This document shows, one piece after another, positions 11,901 to 20,670 of a DNA stretch of 20,670 bases; position 1 is the stretch's first letter; the number at the start of each line of letters is the position of its first letter. A model generated the notes under the pieces. That model was not told the DNA's origin and searched no databases. It saw only the letters and a list, made by a program, of their open reading frames with translations. This stretch comes from Pelargonium cotyledonis (lineage: Eukaryota > Streptophyta > Magnoliopsida > Geraniales > Geraniaceae), in assembly GCA_036897625.1 (NCBI GenBank), contig JAYMTA010001309.1, positions 1 to 20,670 on the forward strand, written 5' to 3'. A program made the position numbers and the translations under genes.

Positions 11901-12744
11901 CCTCTTTGGTAATTGGAATCCTTGCTATAGTTCTATTCTGTTCATTCTAGGGAGACATTTTTTAACCTTATATTTATAAGCTTGATGCCACCCTCATCAA
12001 ACATATGGGGCATGCAGAAAGGTGTGATTCTATAAACTTCTGGACTCTTTTATCTAGTTTCTATTTGTATATGTGGTTGTAGGATCTCAAGAAACCTTCA
12101 TGAAAGGCTACTGGTTGCCAGAAGGAAGATCATAGAACATGGTACTGCTCAGAGACATAGGAAAATGCGAGCAATATCTGAGGCTGCTAAAATGGCTCGT
12201 TCTATCCTTAATAAGAAGGTGCAAGAGCATCGTCGTGCATGTTCAAAACAAACTTCCAGACCCACTGTGCCAATTAAAAGTCAGAAAGCAGCATATCACA
12301 CTCAGCATAAGTTGGGAAGTAACAGCGAGTCCTCCTCAGCAGATACCAGTCAAAGGATTACAGCAAGTGAGACGACATCTTCTGCTGAAGTTACCAAGCA
12401 TTCCCCAGCACCGACTGTTGCAGTTATGAAGTATTCCACAACAGGTATTATCGGAAAGAATTTGATCTACCAAATCTGGCTATTTTTGTAAAATTATTGT
12501 AGAACATCTTTGCTTGTTTATGTGATGGCACTTTGTATTACTGAAATATGGTTTGAATATATTTTCTTTGCCCTTTCACATTGCAGAGAAGAGCATTGAA
12601 CTTCCTAAGGTTGGTGATATGGTATACATATCCTCCCTTCGAATGAAAGGAACAGTTTTAAAACTGGAGCCATCTAAAAAAGAAATAGTAGTTCGAGCTG
12701 GTAACATGACGCTGAAGTTGAAATTATCAGACGTAAAGAGCTGA
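805..12744 (+). CDS. MUTS2: MutS2-type mismatch-repair-family ATPase with a captured HP30-like N-terminus (22 coding exons)
   Basis: Coding exons: 805-828, 1381-1496, 2880-3123, 3233-3361, 4232-4399, 4493-4576, 4907-4957, 5665-5721, 5802-5884, 6446-6569, 6685-6744, 7774-8019, 8316-8378, 8464-8611, 9091-9218, 10099-10146, 10309-10439, 10674-10756, 11263-11366, 11608-11678, 12083-12444, 12587-12744. All introns are GT-AG and phases agree, giving 893 residues; starting at the Met at 2956 it would be 821. Residues 1-72 are HP30-like. The MutS2 core starts near residue 100 ([20 protein letters not shown]). The ATPase domain (about 484-697) has Walker A GPNTGGKT (510-517), Walker B SLVLLDE (585-591), [13 protein letters not shown] (593-605) and TTHHGELK from 623. 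A charged helical region follows, then a KOW-like end ([20 protein letters not shown]). No Smr nuclease domain follows the stop. It resembles Arabidopsis At1g65070 throughout. Bacterial MutS2 binds branched DNA or stalled ribosomes; the plant role is not established to my knowledge. Organelle location is inferred. The core is secure; the first two exons are less so. Confidence 0.88.
1150..1197. repeat. Two-copy 25-base tandem duplication in intron 1
   Basis: The unit tatgtttttaatatatttata occurs at 1151 and again at 1176 with a 25-base period, inside the intron 829-1380. It looks like a simple local duplication in AT-rich DNA. Confidence 0.7.
1872..2157. repeat. Three-copy tandem repeat of about 92 bases in intron 2
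   Basis: Copies begin at ccatgaatttcatc in positions 1872, 1964 and 2056, an exact 92-base spacing. Each carries gataaatttgaaatggttgc, then ttcttttgttggac, and ends near gtataattga. The third copy is lengthened by a T-rich insertion after ttggaccatc. Similarity between copies is high, so the expansion is fairly recent. The array sits in the large intron between the two internal HP30-like exons (1497-2879). I see no coding or transposon signature in the unit. Confidence 0.88.
3621..3700. repeat. Diverged two-copy 40-base repeat in a MutS2 intron
   Basis: Positions 3621-3660 and 3661-3700 align without gaps. Shared stretches include atca/ccatcgaa, acat/ctttg and ttggcatcc, then tatca. About two thirds of positions match by my count. 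It lies in the intron 3362-4231, which otherwise shows nothing I recognise. Confidence 0.5.
5192..5517. mobile_element. Possible old solo-LTR-like fragment in a MutS2 intron
   Basis: Within the intron 4958-5664 a block begins tgttgggagcggggtg and ends near ttctattaaaacattaca. It thus has TG...CA-type ends, a GC-richer body than the surrounding intron, and a late AT-rich segment, like a short plant LTR. It carries an internal near-duplication (tgtgcttag at about 5245 and 5274, spacing 29). I find no clear target-site duplication and no internal coding region. If it is a retroelement fossil it is a lone terminal repeat and fairly old. Family assignment is not possible here. Confidence 0.25.
5936..5989. 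repeat. (AC)n microsatellite in a MutS2 intron
   Basis: An almost pure run of AC dinucleotides, interrupted once by a G and once by a T, follows the exon that ends at 5884. It lies inside the intron 5885-6445 and is expected to vary in length between individuals. Confidence 0.92.
8542..8565 (+). other. Walker A motif of the MutS2 ATPase domain
   Basis: The codons give GPNTGGKT, followed by [16 protein letters not shown], the P-loop of the MutS/MutS2 ATPase. All key residues (Gly, Lys, Thr) are intact. This argues that the MutS2 part is under selection and not a pseudogene. Confidence 0.95.
9740..10000. repeat. Possible small transposon-derived insertion in a MutS2 intron
   Basis: In the intron 9219-10098 there is a stretch with repeated short words: aaatccaaatac, gtatccaaacaaggc and ggatccaaacaaag. 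There is also the imperfect palindrome atattgtatttctaatacaatat near 9797. Words of the form 'ccaaacaagg' are common at the ends of non-autonomous plant DNA elements. I cannot define ends or a target duplication. Confidence 0.2.
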
Positions 12745-15084
12745 CTGGCTGGAGTCCACGGATGCTCAGAAGGTGAGTAAGCATCTTCAGCTTGGAGAGC
12801 TACATAGGGTGTTATCTCCATTCTAGGTCCAAATTAGCAATCTGATGCTGTGGGGCGTATATTGGTGTGAATGTTATTCTGAGTCACTATTGTCTAGTAG
12901 GTAATTAAACATTGGCTGAAAGAGGATGAAAGGGCTATAATTGTGCATTATATCAGAAAGTGTGCACACACAAATGCATATTCTCTGTTAGATCTTACTA
13001 ATTTTTGGCCTAGGAGTTAGATGTTAAATATTTTTTTGACATATTATATTTCTACAAAAGTTATGTGATTCTCTTTTGCACTGAGATCCTACTCTTTGTA
13101 CATGTTCAGGTGCCTATTCATTTGTTACACTATTTCTGGAGCTGGATCTTGTTGATAAGTGTTGATACCTCTATAGACATATTAAGGGAAATAACAGATT
13201 TGGAAATGGAGGACATCTACAGCCATTCATTTTCAAAATCGAGAAAATTGGTAGCTTTCAAATGACCACCAGGCAAGTCATGCATGTCTTACACATGAGA
13301 ACGGTACCCTCTGCAATACAAGCCATAATGAGAATACTGAATGACAATATACTCAATTATGATTTCATGCTGAAAATGTAGTTAAAAATAGCATACTACA
13401 GTATGCTTGCCGGTGCTAGGTATAAGTTTATTTATTTAAAGAGTTTATCCAAAAGGGTTAGACTATGTACTTAAACGATATCCTTGGCAATAAAATTTAT
13501 CCTTTCACAGAGCTGCTTCTGTAGTCTGAAGCTACATGACACAATCTAGCCTTTAAAAGGCTGTTACTGTCTTTTTTTTTTTTTTTTTTCTGTGCCAATT
13601 TATAGTTCATCTTGTCTGGTGAGGCTATAAGTCAACAGGAATGATCAAGCTGTAAACATTTTCTTGTTCGGCATATAAATGTCTTATAGACCTTTTGGCA
13701 TAAAGTTTAGTATTGCAAACTAGAAAAGCCATACACTATCCTTGGTTTTGTTTTATGTACAAACAGATGAAGCAGTACTTCTCTCTCTCCAGAATTGGAT
13801 CTGAGGTCAATTACTATCTGAAATCAACTGTAATTTCTTCAACAGTATTCCATAAGTGTTTTTTTTTTTTTAATAATTGGGCCATGGGGTGTTACATATG
13901 TTTCTAATGCTTTCTGCTAAATCTTGTTTTAGTATGTGAAGCACAGGAGTGTTATATACAACTTTTCAGTTGTGGGGATTCAGAATGATGCATGGTAGTA
14001 GTAGTAGATAATTCCTCGAAGTGTGTTCAAATTTCGTGGAAGATCTTTAACAGCTAACCTTGATTGCGATTTGCGTGAATATCTGGCTCGATTAATATTA
14101 TTGAAGCTTTCAAGCTGGTTTAGGGTATGATTATATGACACTGGCTTAAGAGACAAGTGCTGATATGGAAGTCCAGTTTCTAACATTTCATTCAGTTATA
14201 TATATTGCTACAGGTCCTGTTAATGTGAGATACCTCTGACTTTTAGGATTTGTCAAAGAATCCAACTTCCAGTTATTTATCACGATTTAGAGAAGGAAGA
14301 TCTCTTCCGTCCATAAGCATCACCTGTGCTCCACTGAATATTGGTGAAGTACAAAGAAAGGCAGATCATGCCTTTTTCTTCAGTGTTGCGCAGCTCACAG
14401 AGGCAGGTGGACTGGGCTTGCGACGACATATTTGTCACCACCTCTGATGACAGTAAGGTAGATTTGATTTGGTGTTTACCCCTTTGGAACAAATTTTTCG
14501 AAGGTTTCTCTCAAACTTACAAAACCCCGCCTTAACGAGACTAGGCTCTTTGTCACTTAACCATCATTTAAGTTGTTCCCGATTTCTACAGTTACTAGAG
14601 CTGGGGAAAGGCTGCTCTTTTCATCTTTATGCTTTCCATTTCCATATTGATTATGGACTCGTATGGAATATGTACCTTCCTGTCTGTCACATCATATTGC
14701 AGCTTTGAGAAGAAATTGACAACAATGTTGCCATAAGAAGCCAATGAGTATGGTACAAGGGGTGAAGAATCTTCACTGAATTTAGATATTTGGGATATGG
14801 CTGGACATAGCCACGATATATTGCCAAGCCAGTCCAATCCGTGTAGAACCATATGGTTCTTATCCTGGTAATGCAAAAACCATAACCTCTACTTTTGTTA
14901 TGTTGTCCAGATTGTTTTCATACAAGAATAGGAATAGGAAGCAGGCAAATGTCATTTTTTCAAACTCAACTTGGATTGAATTCAAAGATGCAGCTTTCAG
15001 TTAATCGATCTCTACTTGATTGTATCTAGTTTTTGCTGTTGAGATAAAAAAGGCTATGCTAATTTGTATTTTTTTTTTCCTGTG
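12745..15084. other. MutS2 3' flank and intergenic region, no clear gene
   Basis: After the MutS2 stop there is a strong donor-like sequence, agaag|gtgagtaag (GT at 12773-12774), and an acceptor-like gttcag ending at 13109. A 3'-UTR intron is therefore possible. A polyadenylation-type AATAAA lies at 13489-13494. T homopolymers occur near 13571 and 13861. Open stretches near 14018-14130 and 14250-14460 on the plus strand are short, have no convincing start or splice context, and match no family I recognise. No Smr-domain coding sequence is visible. DUF599 ends in the opposite direction at 15085, so the two genes are convergent. Confidence 0.5.
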
Positions 15085-15873
15085 CTAGTTAGACCTACCC
15101 TGTTCCTCATCCCGCTCTTCATCAGAATCCCCAAGAACCAGACCAAACTCGAAGGTTCCGTCCAGAAAATAGAGCATAAAGACCATGACGAAGCAGGAGA
15201 TGAACATGGGTATGGGCCCAAACAGCCAGAGAAACAGAGGGAACGAAAAGTAAAAGGCTCGCAGACCCAGAGACCAGAAAAAACTCCCCCTGTTGACAGT
15301 TGTGGCCACAAAGTCGGGATGGAGGTGGTGGTGCTGATTTGAGGACGTTTTCTGAAACGGGACGTTGATGAGAATGCTGGCATGGCTGTAGTATCTTATG
15401 GACTGCACGTTCAGCAAGAACGACACCAAGAAACACACCAATATGGAGAAGAACTTGATGGAGAAACCGAGCTCGCTGGTGTCGCCGTACACGAAATAAG
15501 ATGACCGTTTCATGCTGGTATTGCTCATGAGGACGGCTATGAGGGAGCTGAGCATGATCGACGTGGAGGCCAACAAGGTAGACGCCATTATGTTGTTCCT
15601 TAGCGTCTGCACCGCCAGAACACCATTCTTGCCTTGGTCCTGCAACCACGCCCAACCATTAACCATTGGTGATGAATTCATAAAAATGGTAACTATAGTC
15701 TATAAACATACCTCCATCATGGCCCGGACCCATAAGCGGCGGTTAACGGCATTGATTCCGACGACGGTCTTGTTGGGGTGCTTGACGATCCAATAGAAGA
15801 GCCAGATGTGGTAGGCCAGCATCACCAGAAACCCCGACGGAACCAATATGTAATCAAGAATTCTTTTGTCCAT
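15085..15873 (-). CDS. DUF599 family membrane protein, two exons
   Basis: Exon 1 is 15873-15712 and exon 2 is 15639-15085, separated by a 72-base GT-AG intron, giving 238 residues. It starts MDKRILDYILVPSGFLVMLA, which matches the DUF599 N-terminus, then runs through RRLWVRAMMEDQGKNGVLAV and QTLRNNIMASTLLASTSIML, all hallmark stretches of the family. Hydrophobic segments are at about residues 8-29, 70-92, 111-134 and 182-213, so it has about four membrane spans. A His-rich loop (NQHHHLHPDF) precedes the last span. The tail is short and acidic (GDSDEERDEEQGRSN). Reading through the intron meets a stop within five codons, so splicing is needed. The gene is intact and of normal family length. 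The biochemical role is unknown. It runs convergently towards MutS2 and downstream of POP5 on the same strand. Confidence 0.93.
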
Positions 15874-16522
15874 GGATCATAATAAACACACGATCTATGT
15901 GATTTCAGAGATGAAATATCAGGAAAAAGATTGTTTGGATTCAAAGAAAACGATCACAAGACGAAGAAGATGGGTTGGGATAGAGAAAGAGAGTAACAAG
16001 GATATCGTGTGTGGACTGAGTACGTAACTCACTATGAGAAAATGAAGGACATTTTTTCCTTTTTAACAGATGGTCTCAGTTTCTTGTGAGTGAAATCTAT
16101 GCTACCTTTAGTTGCAAATATCACGGAATTTTTTGTTATTACTTTTTGGCTTACTTTTTGAAAATAACCATTTTTGAAATTGAGTACATTATATCGGAAA
16201 AGAAAATGAGTACATAAATGATAATTCCTATTTACGTAAGCTTTTATTGCTCTCTCGCATATAAAAATTGTGCGAATCGGTCAAAAAGAATGAGAGAATA
16301 ATAATCACATTCCAACACATTTTTCGTGAACAATAAAAATCTCATCTTTCTCCAAATATGTTGCAAGAATTTTGCTTCTTACACCATCTTGTGATCCAAA
16401 TGTTGTTTGTAACTTTGACATTTGAGACAAAATTTAAGATCATAGTAATACAAAAACTATTTGCACAGGGCACAAACTAACCTACAAGTGTGCATGAACT
16501 ATCCGCAGCTACGTTCTCAAAT
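15874..16522. other. Spacer between POP5 3' end and DUF599 start
   Basis: This AT-rich spacer must hold the DUF599 promoter and leader (minus strand) and the POP5 3' UTR. I see no confident TATA box for DUF599. A tttatt at 16243-16248 reads AATAAA on the minus strand and is a candidate POP5 polyadenylation signal, about 280 bases after its stop. No other gene is visible. Confidence 0.5.
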
Positions 16523-17937
16523 TCAATGCTCCAAAACTTTGATCTTTTCAAGGCAGTTGTGCATGTGCTGAGTAACATCATCTGAGAGAAGGTTTCCAGC
16601 TACAAGCTTGTACTGTTCAAATTTCAATTCATCGCACTTCAATGCAGCATTCCTACAGGCCTTGATACTTCCTGATGAAACAAAAATTACGGAAATGAAA
16701 ATTTATTCTTTTCTAACAACATGACCAAACCCTACAACATTAAGAACGAATTCAGATCTACATCATGAATGATTGTAACAAATTGTTTAATCCACTTTTA
16801 TACAGGCAATTTGCAATGATGAAAAGAAAGACGCACAGCAATTCAACTTATCAAACAAGGTGTGCTTTGTTTCACTATTGTTATCCATGAAGCAGTCACT
16901 TCACACAATGCTCTCTATAGTCTATATGCTTTCATTTTGGATTCCAAAGACTATTTAAATGAATCTTCACCAATATACAAATATATCATAGAGCAAGCAT
17001 ATTACTCATTTGAATTAGAACTAATTACATAACAGCAAAGACAGGAAAATAAACAAAGATCAGTAAAAATATTTCATCTTCAAAGGTTTAAAGTGATGTT
17101 TTCTATTTTTTCAGTAACTCGTCACTTGACCAAGCAAAAATGACTATAGTGCCGATTTTCTTACAACATTCAAAATCACAATAGGAATATTAACGATTCG
17201 CAAAATAAAGATTTCAACATCAACAACACATATTATTATGTCGTTATCATTGCAATAAATTGCATGGGATTCCAACCCTATAATTCAACTACGGAGTAAA
17301 ATGTGTGAACTTGGAGTAGCATGCAGTACATATTAGACTTCTGAGAGTTCCAACATTTAAAATATTAGACTTCTAAGTTATAGAAATTGAATTTAAGGCA
17401 GGCATGAATTACGGTAATAATTCAATTTTCTTTACTTCTTTCCCAAATACTACTAAAGAAAACAGAGAAAGCATTATTTAGTGCTGTTAGAGCTCCTCCA
17501 CATTAGCAGCTGTTCAACTTACCACTTAAGTCCAGCAAGTTAATTAACACTGGGCAGTTTCCAATACTTTTGACCATTGTAATTGCACACCAAACTTTCT
17601 GGTACTCATCTCTTGAAACTCTTATAATGCACAGTTTTGTAATCGGATTTATATATTTCACTACAAAAGAAACAATAAACTTTAAGTTAATGGAATATAC
17701 GGCATTATGCTTGTACAAAAAGATGGGAAGAAGAAAATAATTTTGAACACATTACTTACCTTGCAATGATCCAAGTGATGAAGCGAGACCACACTCCCCG
17801 AAGTTGATGAGAATGCTGTCTTTGATAGCTTTTGACACATTATACTGTGTAAGTATAATGGGATCATCAACCACGAGATCTCTATTTGGGTCCAAGAATA
17901 CCTCCAGTACCATATACCTGTTTTTAAATCCTACCAT
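16523..17937 (-). CDS. POP5: Ribonuclease P/MRP protein subunit POP5, three exons
   Basis: Exons are 17937-17760, 17660-17523 and 16671-16523 (including the stop), all GT-AG, with introns of 99 and 851 bases, giving 154 residues. The protein begins MVGFKNRYMVLEVFLDPNRD and continues with KAIKDSILINFGECGLASSL, INPITKLCIIRVSRDEYQKV and SIGNCPVLINLLDLSG. These are the conserved POP5 core: a small alpha/beta fold that pairs with RPP30 in eukaryotes and archaea. The last exon encodes a charged helical tail (KACRNAALKCDELKFEQYKL and on to LEKIKVLEH). POP5 is a protein subunit of RNase P and RNase MRP, needed for tRNA 5' maturation and pre-rRNA processing in the nucleus or nucleolus. Length is close to the family's usual size, and no lesions are seen. 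The start is the first Met of the conserved core. Confidence 0.95.
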
Positions 17938-18840
17938 GATTTCTTACCTGTTGAACACAGATTTTGTCAAAATGAATCCATTCAGTGCAATGATATTTTA
18001 CAGAACATAATGCTGATGACTAAAACGATGGGAACAAAAATTGGCTACATAAAAAATATTCAAGCATTTACATAAACTAGTCAGAGTGTATCTCTTGGCT
18101 AAGGATGGAAATGTATCCAAATTGTATTTTGGGTATTGGATATTTCAAATCTCTGATCAAACCAAATCATAATTAGTTTGAGTCAATTTGACGAATCTTT
18201 GAGAGCAAAGCTCACAGTTTGCTCAAATTGAAAACCAAATCCCAGTAAGACCACTATAAAAGTATTAAGCTGAGAAAGTGCATTTGCCATAAATATTGAG
18301 TAGGGACTTGAGACCAATACAAAATTTGGGTTTTTTACGTAAATTTTGTTGAGAAACCTGAATCAATCTCTTTAGACAAGAAATTAGAATGAACCAGAGG
18401 TCAAAGCATGATTAGAGGAAGCCATTAGCAACATTTACAACACAAGTGCAGTTAAGGACACAGGCAACCAGTGACTAAGAAGAGAAGTGCAAAGGCCATA
18501 AAACAAAACCTCAAGGATGAAGAATCTACATATTTCACACTCAAACAATAGCATCAACAGTAAAACAAAGCCACAACAACCAAATTCACAACACACGCCA
18601 CAACTATATCGAGCTAGGAGGAGCAATACGTGGTGTTGTTTCAGTTCATAAGACAGATTCATCAAATATGTGACCTAGAACACCCAAATCTATGGCCTAA
18701 ATATGATTTCACGAGCACGCACGCACCAAATTGAGAGCTAGCTATTGATCTTCAATACCGCATCTAGAGTTGCAATCAGCGAAAGGCAGAGAGGCGGATC
18801 AGGGTAGCGTGTGACTGTGTGGTGCGAGGTGATGGCGACG
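17938..18840. other. POP5 upstream region, probable 5'-UTR intron and promoter
   Basis: On the minus strand the ATG at 17937 is preceded by caacag|gtaagaaatc. The caacag could be the acceptor of an intron lying in the 5' UTR, in which case the first non-coding exon would lie further up. The more GC-rich block around 18760-18840 is a candidate. Nothing else in the block looks coding. Open frames such as 18665-18435 (minus) are low-complexity and match nothing I know. Confidence 0.35.
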
Positions 18841-18866
18841 GGGCGGGTTTCGTGACCCAGTTTCTG

Positions 18867-18890
18867 CCCCATTACCCAACCCCCTGCCCC
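18867..18890 (-). promoter_or_regulatory. G-quadruplex-forming motif upstream of POP5
   Basis: The minus strand reads GGGGCAGGGGGTTGGGTAATGGGG across these positions as four G runs (4, 5, 3 and 4 bases) with loops of 2, 2 and 4. This fits the standard four-tract quadruplex rule. Further G runs lie on both sides (18900-18903, 18907-18909 and about 18840-18846). It is about 930 bases upstream of the POP5 ATG and could be promoter sequence or part of an inserted repeat. Confidence 0.6.
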
Positions 18891-18910
18891 GTTTCCGTTC
18901 CCCATGCCCT

Positions 18911-19640
18911 GGTTGGAGTTTTTTTTTTGTCCCGAAAGGACGAAAATATTCGTCTCGTTGTTTTTAAACAAAAAATTAATATTTTATTAATACTTCAAAT
19001 TAGACAATAGAAAAATAAGTCTGACAAGATCAAAACTTAACTAACTCGTGGGTCATAGAAAACTGTAATAAACCACAATGGTTAAACCATCATGAATGAT
19101 CAAACCAAAGACACTAGATTCCTTCCCATCAGCTTGAATAATCAAAATAAAGACAATGAAATTCTCCCATCTAGCCTGAAAAGCGCGAACAAATGACAAC
19201 GATTGCACTTGAAGTTTAAGCTGACCACGTGGAGTGCTCTGTCGACAGTCTCTCGTCACCATCGTGTATGTCATCTGATCTGACAGCAAACTCGAAGTCT
19301 GATCTGATGACTCTGACCAAATCACCACTTTCTCATTCTCTACAATCGTCTCATGTTATCCCGAATACCAACCAAAAAACATATCGGCACAAATATGAAA
19401 ATCCTAACAAAACTTTAACTTCCAACCAAAGGATGACTCACTATCAGAACGAGAAAAACCGCAATTTACTATATGCAAATCCAAGAGATTGTCGCCACTT
19501 TGAAATCAAGAGTAGCAGTAACCAAACAAAATCTTTATTCGACTCTCAAAATGACATATACATTATAATTAATTTTCGTCTCGTTCTTCTTAATTTGTAT
19601 ATTATTTAATTTATAAAATATCTAAGTAAGTGGACTTTCT
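18911..19640. other. Intergenic, probably repeat-derived, no gene seen
   Basis: A T run at about 18920 is followed by gtcccgaaaggac and cgaaaatattcg, two short palindromes, then AT-rich sequence. The stretch 19229-19609 is open on the plus strand but is rich in Ser, Thr and Asn and lacks a recognisable domain. I see no family match, and it is best read as old repeat or unconstrained DNA. Confidence 0.35.
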
Positions 19641-20372
19641 CTCGTGGTGAGAGTACTGTTACCTAGGGTTTGGCGGCGAGTGTGATAAGTGATCGGAGAG
19701 GGTTTCCGGCGGGTAGGCGTGCATGCGAGTGTTCGTAGGTCAGAGGGGGCTCAGACGTACTGTGTCTCAGGTCCTCGGAGGCGAAAAGGAAGGTCAAGGC
19801 GTGGTGTCAGGGAGTCCGGCGAGGCTTGGCTTAGGCTCACAATGAAGCTGATCTCGCGACTTTCCGAGGACGACAGAGGGGGAAAGTGCTTCGGCGATTA
19901 GAGGCACAAGGAACCAAAAAGAGAGCAGGTGACGGTGTGAGGAGCACAGACGAAAAAAAGGCGATGGTGTTCTTGTTTCGCGGTGTCTCTAGGAGACGAC
20001 GTATCTAGATCAGATATGTCATGACTCCAGATTTGGTCTGTGAGTGAACGTGGTAGTGAGATCTGTCGAGGAACCAATATAAGTTTCTTTCCCAGTTTTT
20101 AGCGGAGCGAGGCACATACATCTACTGGTGTGCCGTTAGAGTTTTCTTTTTTCGAGAGCGGTGGCTGCGGACATTTGGCCATGGCAGAATTATGTCCGGA
20201 GAGGGTGATGAGGTCTTGGCACACGAGGAAGGGTCGGGCCGTAGGGGTGGTGGATCCCAACACGACAGTTCAATGGCTTGATGCAAAGTAGTTGATATCG
20301 TGGGTGGACTGGGTCACGAGCGCCTTGGCTTTAGGTTCTGGTCTGACTTAGGTTGATTGAATGGGGGTGTTT
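19641..20372. other. GC-richer block without recognisable gene, flanking a CACTA end
   Basis: The composition changes sharply to G-rich plus-strand sequence with words such as ggcggcgag, ggagagggtttccggcgg and gtgacggtgtgaggagc. No long open frame with a known domain is present: the open stretch 19689-19901 is Arg/Gly-rich low complexity. The block ends where the CACTA terminus begins. It may be part of another transposable element into which the CACTA element inserted, but I cannot assign a family. Confidence 0.35.
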
Positions 20373-20670
20373 CACTACTAGAATACTAGTTATCAGCGAC
20401 GGATTTAGCGACGGACATGGAGACGAAAAGGGGTCGTCGCTGATTAGCGACGAACTTTTTCAATCAGCGACTGGCAGTCCGTCGCTAACAACGCAGGAAC
20501 TGACCTGCCAAAAAAAATTTGGTCCGAAAATAAATACGACGTCGTTTCGACTTGGAGTTGACGATCAGCGATGGACTTACCCATCGCTACGGTCGAAGAA
20601 AAAAATGACGCCGTTTTGTACATTAAATGCATTCCTAAAACGACACCGTTTAGGTGGCGTCAGCGATTAG
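20373..20670. mobile_element. Terminal part of a CACTA (En/Spm-type) DNA transposon, running off the window
   Basis: The sequence starts CACTACTAGAATACTAG, the diagnostic CACTA terminus, preceded by TTT (20370-20372) as the possible 3-base target duplication. It is followed by a dense array of a short subterminal motif. AGCGACGG or near variants lie at 20395, 20407, 20446, 20466, 20567 and 20662, and the reverse form (CGTCGCT or CATCGCT) at 20434, 20479 and 20581. Such arrays in both orientations are the transposase-binding subterminal repeats of CACTA elements. The element continues beyond 20670, so transposase content and completeness cannot be judged. The short open frames here are chance. 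Confidence 0.85.
20395..20670. repeat. Subterminal repeat array of the CACTA element
   Basis: About nine copies of a core AGCGA(C/T)G or its reverse complement occur in about 280 bases, several in head-to-head pairs: 20434 with 20446, 20466 with 20479, and 20567 with 20581. A second motif family, gacgtcgttt, gacgccgttt and gacaccgttt, recurs at about 20540, 20607 and 20642. Confidence 0.8.

Noticed and set aside
12139-12429. Second plus-strand frame of 96 codons
   Set aside because: It is an out-of-frame shadow of the MutS2 exon 12083-12444, whose correct frame is fixed by both neighbouring splice phases.
15122-15655. Minus-strand frame of 177 codons and the plus-strand frames over the DUF599 gene
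   Set aside because: They are shadows. The frame 15085-15639 carries the conserved DUF599 sequence and hydrophobic segments.
19229-19609. Plus-strand frame of 126 codons
   Set aside because: Ser/Thr/Asn-rich with no domain, in a region with repeat-like composition. No start or promoter context supports a gene.
20353-20670. Plus-strand frame of 105 codons running off the window
   Set aside because: It spans the CACTA terminus and its subterminal repeats, which are non-coding in known elements.
1-20670. CRISPR arrays, bacterial operons, rRNA or tRNA genes
   Set aside because: None seen. The only tandem array with regular spacing (1872-2157) has no spacer-repeat architecture, and no cloverleaf was recognised.

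Overview
The window reads as plant nuclear DNA, most likely from a eudicot. It is AT-rich and holds intron-rich genes with clean GT-AG introns, plant-type protein families, simple-sequence and tandem repeats inside introns, and the end of a CACTA (En/Spm-type) transposon at the right edge. I cannot name the species from the sequence.

Layout. Positions 1-744 are AT-rich with no gene I can support, ending in a 17-base C tract and a CT-rich leader. Positions 745-12744 (+) hold a long gene of about 22 coding exons for a MutS2-type DNA mismatch-repair-family ATPase. Its 5' end is not MutS2 sequence. The first two coding exons and the first part of the third (about 745-828, 1381-1496, 2880-2952) are a degenerate partial copy of a plastid-envelope Tim17/Tim22/Tim23-family protein (HP30 type). 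The copy keeps its introns and is joined in frame to the Met that looks like the old MutS2 start (2956). The conceptual product is 893 residues, of which about the first 72 come from the HP30-like copy. Positions 12745-15084 are 3' flank and intergenic. Positions 15085-15873 (-) hold a complete two-exon DUF599 membrane-protein gene. Positions 16523-17937 (-) hold a complete three-exon POP5 gene (RNase P/MRP protein subunit). Positions 17938-19640 are upstream and intergenic, with a G-quadruplex-forming stretch. Positions 19641-20372 change to a GC-richer, gene-free composition that looks transposon-derived. From 20373 to the window end lies the terminal part of a CACTA element with its typical dense array of short subterminal repeats.

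The three host genes do not form a functional unit. POP5 serves RNase P/MRP (tRNA and rRNA processing), the DUF599 protein is an uncharacterised membrane protein, and the MutS2 homologue is a DNA- or nucleic-acid-binding ATPase of probable organellar location. The most interesting point is the HP30/MutS2 chimera, which looks like gene birth by DNA-level duplication and exon capture.
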